NCBI GenBank assembly: GCA_947627015.1
Contig: CANQUL010000004.1
Span: 1-53,163, forward strand
DNA length: 53,163 nt
Reading direction: 5' to 3'
DNA from: an uncultured Clostridia bacterium
GTDB lineage: Bacteria; Bacillota; Clostridia; Christensenellales; Borkfalkiaceae
Shown: positions 51,380 to 53,163 of the stretch, piece after piece
Layout: every line of letters starts with the position of its first letter
Position numbering within the stretch: position 1 is the stretch's first letter
Notes under the pieces: model-generated
Database searches by the model: none
Seen by the model: the letters and a program-made list of their open reading frames with translations, nothing else
Told to the model about the DNA's origin: nothing
Translations under genes and position numbers: made by a program

Positions 51380-52519
51380 TTAGCCCTTTTTGTAGGCGTC
51401 CTTCCCATAGAGCGCGCTGATGTTGTCCGAATAGCGCTTGGACTGCTCGAATTGGCGAAGTTCCTCCGCATCGGCTGCGCCCCGGATGGCCTCTTTCTGC
51501 TCACGGGACAGGCGCGTGGGGACTTCGACGGTGACATGCAGATAGAGATTGCCCGTGCCGTTCCGCGTCCGGATGCCCTTCCCGCGCACGGTAAAGACGG
51601 CGTCCGTCTGCGTCCCCTCGGGGATGGTGTACTCGATGGTATCGTCGAGCGTGGGGATCTGCACGGTCCCGCCCAGCGCCGCCGTGTACCACGGGATGGG
51701 AAGATCGACATACAGGTCGGCATTCTTGCGGCGGAAGAGCCTGTGCGGCTCCACGCGGAACACGACGATGAGGTCGCCAGGATCTCCGCCCATGGTGCTC
51801 GCATGGCCCATGCCGCGCTTGCGGTAGTACGAATTGGTATCCGCCCCCGCGGGAATGTCGAGCGTAACCGTCGTATCGCGGCGGAGGAAGCCCTTGCCGC
51901 GGCATTCGGGACACTTGTCGGTCACGATCTTGCCCGAGCCGCCGCATTCGGGACAGGCCCCCACGCGGACGGTGCGGCCGAACATGGTCTCCTGCGAAAA
52001 ACGGACCTGCCCTTTGCCGCCGCACTTCGAACACGTCTTGAAGGCCGTGCCGTTGCGCGCACCCGTCCCCGAACAGGCCTTGCACGGCTCGTTGCGGGTG
52101 TAGGTCACCTCCTTGCGGCAGCCCTTGGCGGCATCCATAAAGGAGAGCGTCATGGTGCGTTCGATGTCCTCGCCGCGCGTGTCGCGCTGGACAGAGGCCC
52201 CGCCGCCGAAGCCCTGAAAGATGGAATCGAAGATGTCGCCGAACCCGCCGAATCCGCCAAATCCGGCGCCTCCGGCCCCGCCGGGGCCACCCATGCCCGG
52301 ATGTGCCTGTTCATAATCGTATGCCGCGCGCTTCTGCTCGTCGGAGAGCACCTCGTTCGCCTCGTTGATCTCCTTGAACCTTTCCGCGGCGAGCGGATCG
52401 TTGGGATGCAGGTCGGGATGGTATTGTTTGACGAGCTTTTTATAAGCCGCTTTGATCTCCTCGTCGCTCGCATCTTTCTTCACGCCGAGGACTTCGTAAT
52501 AGTTTTTCTTATCTGCCAT
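51380..52519 (-). CDS. dnaJ: chaperone DnaJ
   Basis: 379 residues. J domain with HPD (YHPDLHPND) that stimulates DnaK ATPase, a Gly/Phe-rich linker (about 75-105), four CxxCxGxG zinc repeats (CKACSGTG, CSKCGGKG, CPECGGSG, CPECRGKG) and two C-terminal substrate-binding domains. Lies downstream of dnaK, the usual order, with a 158-base spacer. Confidence 0.98.
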   Translation of the reverse strand: MADKKNYYEVLGVKKDASDEEIKAAYKKLVKQYHPDLHPNDPLAAERFKEINEANEVLSDEQKRAAYDYEQAHPGMGGPGGAGGAGFGGFGGFGDIFDSIFQGFGGGASVQRDTRGEDIERTMTLSFMDAAKGCRKEVTYTRNEPCKACSGTGARNGTAFKTCSKCGGKGQVRFSQETMFGRTVRVGACPECGGSGKIVTDKCPECRGKGFLRRDTTVTLDIPAGADTNSYYRKRGMGHASTMGGDPGDLIVVFRVEPHRLFRRKNADLYVDLPIPWYTAALGGTVQIPTLDDTIEYTIPEGTQTDAVFTVRGKGIRTRNGTGNLYLHVTVEVPTRLSREQKEAIRGAADAEELRQFEQSKRYSDNISALYGKDAYKKG

Positions 52520-52589
52520 AATTTTACAAATCTTTCCCCGACGGAAATTCCGCGAAGAAGTCCCCTCGGCCGATGTCGGACTACGTACT

Positions 52590-52672
52590 TCGGGATCCTT
52601 CCCTGCGGTCAGGATGACGCGGGGAACCCCTCACCGTCCTACGGGCGGAGCTCCCCTGTGAGGGGCGCCGAG
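52590..52672. repeat. spacer repeat between dnaK and dnaJ
   Basis: Contains CCCCTCACCGTCCTACGGG and GGAGCTCCCCTGTGAGGGG, with inverted arms; related to the element at about 930-970 in the other direction. Non-coding. Confidence 0.6.
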
Positions 52673-52677
52673 CGAAC

Positions 52678-53163
52678 TTACTGATGGAACTCGTCGCCGG
52701 AGGTGTCTCCGCCGTCCTGCTGCCCGCCCGCATTCTGCTGGTAGAGCTTGGCGATGATGGGCTGGATCTTTTTGGAGAGCTCGTCGAACGCCGCGTTGTA
52801 CTTTTCCTCGTCGTCCGCGTCGAGGTCCTTCTTGGCCTCGTCGGCGGCCGCCTGCAGCGTCTGTTTGTCCTCTTCGGACAGCTTTCCTTCGCTGTCCTTT
52901 ATGGTCTGCTCGATGGAGAAGATGAGCCCGTCGAGCTTGTTCTTGGCCTCCACCTTGCTCTTGCGCTTCTTGTCCTCCGCGGCGTACTGCTCGGCCTCTT
53001 TGACCGCCCGGTTGATCTCATCCTCGGAGAGGTTGGTGGACGACGTGATGGTGATGTCCGTCGACTTGCCCGTCCCGAGGTCCTTGGCCTCGACGTGCAC
53101 GATGCCGTTCGCATCGACGTCGAAGGTGACTTCGATCTGCGGAATGCCGCGGGGCGCGGGCGC
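52678..53163 (-). CDS. dnaK: chaperone DnaK, C-terminal part (cut by the window)
   Basis: About 161 residues of the 3' end. Begins in the substrate-binding beta domain ([22 protein letters not shown]), then the helical lid ([21 protein letters not shown]) and a Gly/Gln-rich end. The rest lies beyond the right edge. Confidence 0.98.
   Translation of the reverse strand, partial: APAPRGIPQIEVTFDVDANGIVHVEAKDLGTGKSTDITITSSTNLSEDEINRAVKEAEQYAAEDKKRKSKVEAKNKLDGLIFSIEQTIKDSEGKLSEEDKQTLQAAADEAKKDLDADDEEKYNAAFDELSKKIQPIIAKLYQQNAGGQQDGGDTSGDEFHQ

Overview
The window comes from a GC-rich member of the Bacillota (class Clostridia), most likely an uncultured gut lineage. The evidence is a spoVAC sporulation gene, sigma-A promoters with exact 17-base spacers, strong AGGAGG ribosome binding sites, many ATGA stop/start overlaps, rubrerythrin, type 1B dihydroorotate dehydrogenase, plant-glycan enzymes, and dispersed palindromic spacer repeats. 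Almost all genes are on the minus strand. The window edges cut an initiator tRNA (left) and dnaK (right). I worked only from the sequence, so family calls rest on motifs and length.

Layout. 0-1 kb: tRNA-fMet, a lone phage-type holin and a degenerate repeat pair. 1.1-13.6 kb: a sugar block with a GPH-type symporter, the rhaB-rhaA-rhaD rhamnose operon, a GH78 alpha-L-rhamnosidase, and a GH3 glycosidase with permuted domain order, anchored at both ends, followed by a small membrane partner. A DeoR-type regulator (14.0 kb) faces away from the GH3 operon. 14.9-16.8 kb: an ECF-type substrate-binding membrane protein, a TetR-like remnant, a DUF1858 protein and a solitary spoVAC. 16.9-25.6 kb: a compact, intact phage head-and-connector cassette (large terminase, portal, scaffold, capsid, adaptor, nozzle-like propeller) without integrase, replication, tail-spike or lysin genes; a LexA-box promoter lies at its upstream end. 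24.4-30.0 kb: three plus-strand exported proteins, two of them tandem propeller paralogues sharing a nearly identical 206-bp block. 30.3-32.5 kb: a two-gene unit of a TIR-domain protein and a HAD phosphatase, AT-rich by eye. 32.6-38.6 kb: upp-uraA and a second permuted GH3 plus membrane partner. 38.9-45.6 kb: pyrB-pyrC-pyrF-pyrK-pyrD-pyrE followed by an asparaginase, behind a leader that contains an intrinsic terminator. 45.6-53.2 kb: a metallophosphoesterase on an apparently leaderless mRNA, a 130-bp tandem repeat carrying the 3' tip of tRNA-Gly, a lipoprotein HtrA-type protease, rubrerythrin with two tiny genes behind it, a membrane propeller protein with a HAD hydrolase, dnaJ and the end of dnaK.

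How it works together. The sugar block would release rhamnose and other sugars from glycans at the cell surface, import them, and split rhamnulose-1-phosphate. The pyrimidine genes cover de novo synthesis from carbamoyl phosphate and aspartate to UMP (asparaginase could feed aspartate to PyrB) plus uracil salvage. The most unusual parts are the TIR-HAD pair (candidate defence module), the LexA-linked phage head cassette (candidate domesticated particle or satellite-type element), the duplicated GH3/membrane-partner pair with matching upstream hairpins, and acidic or charged low-complexity tails on three unrelated proteins.
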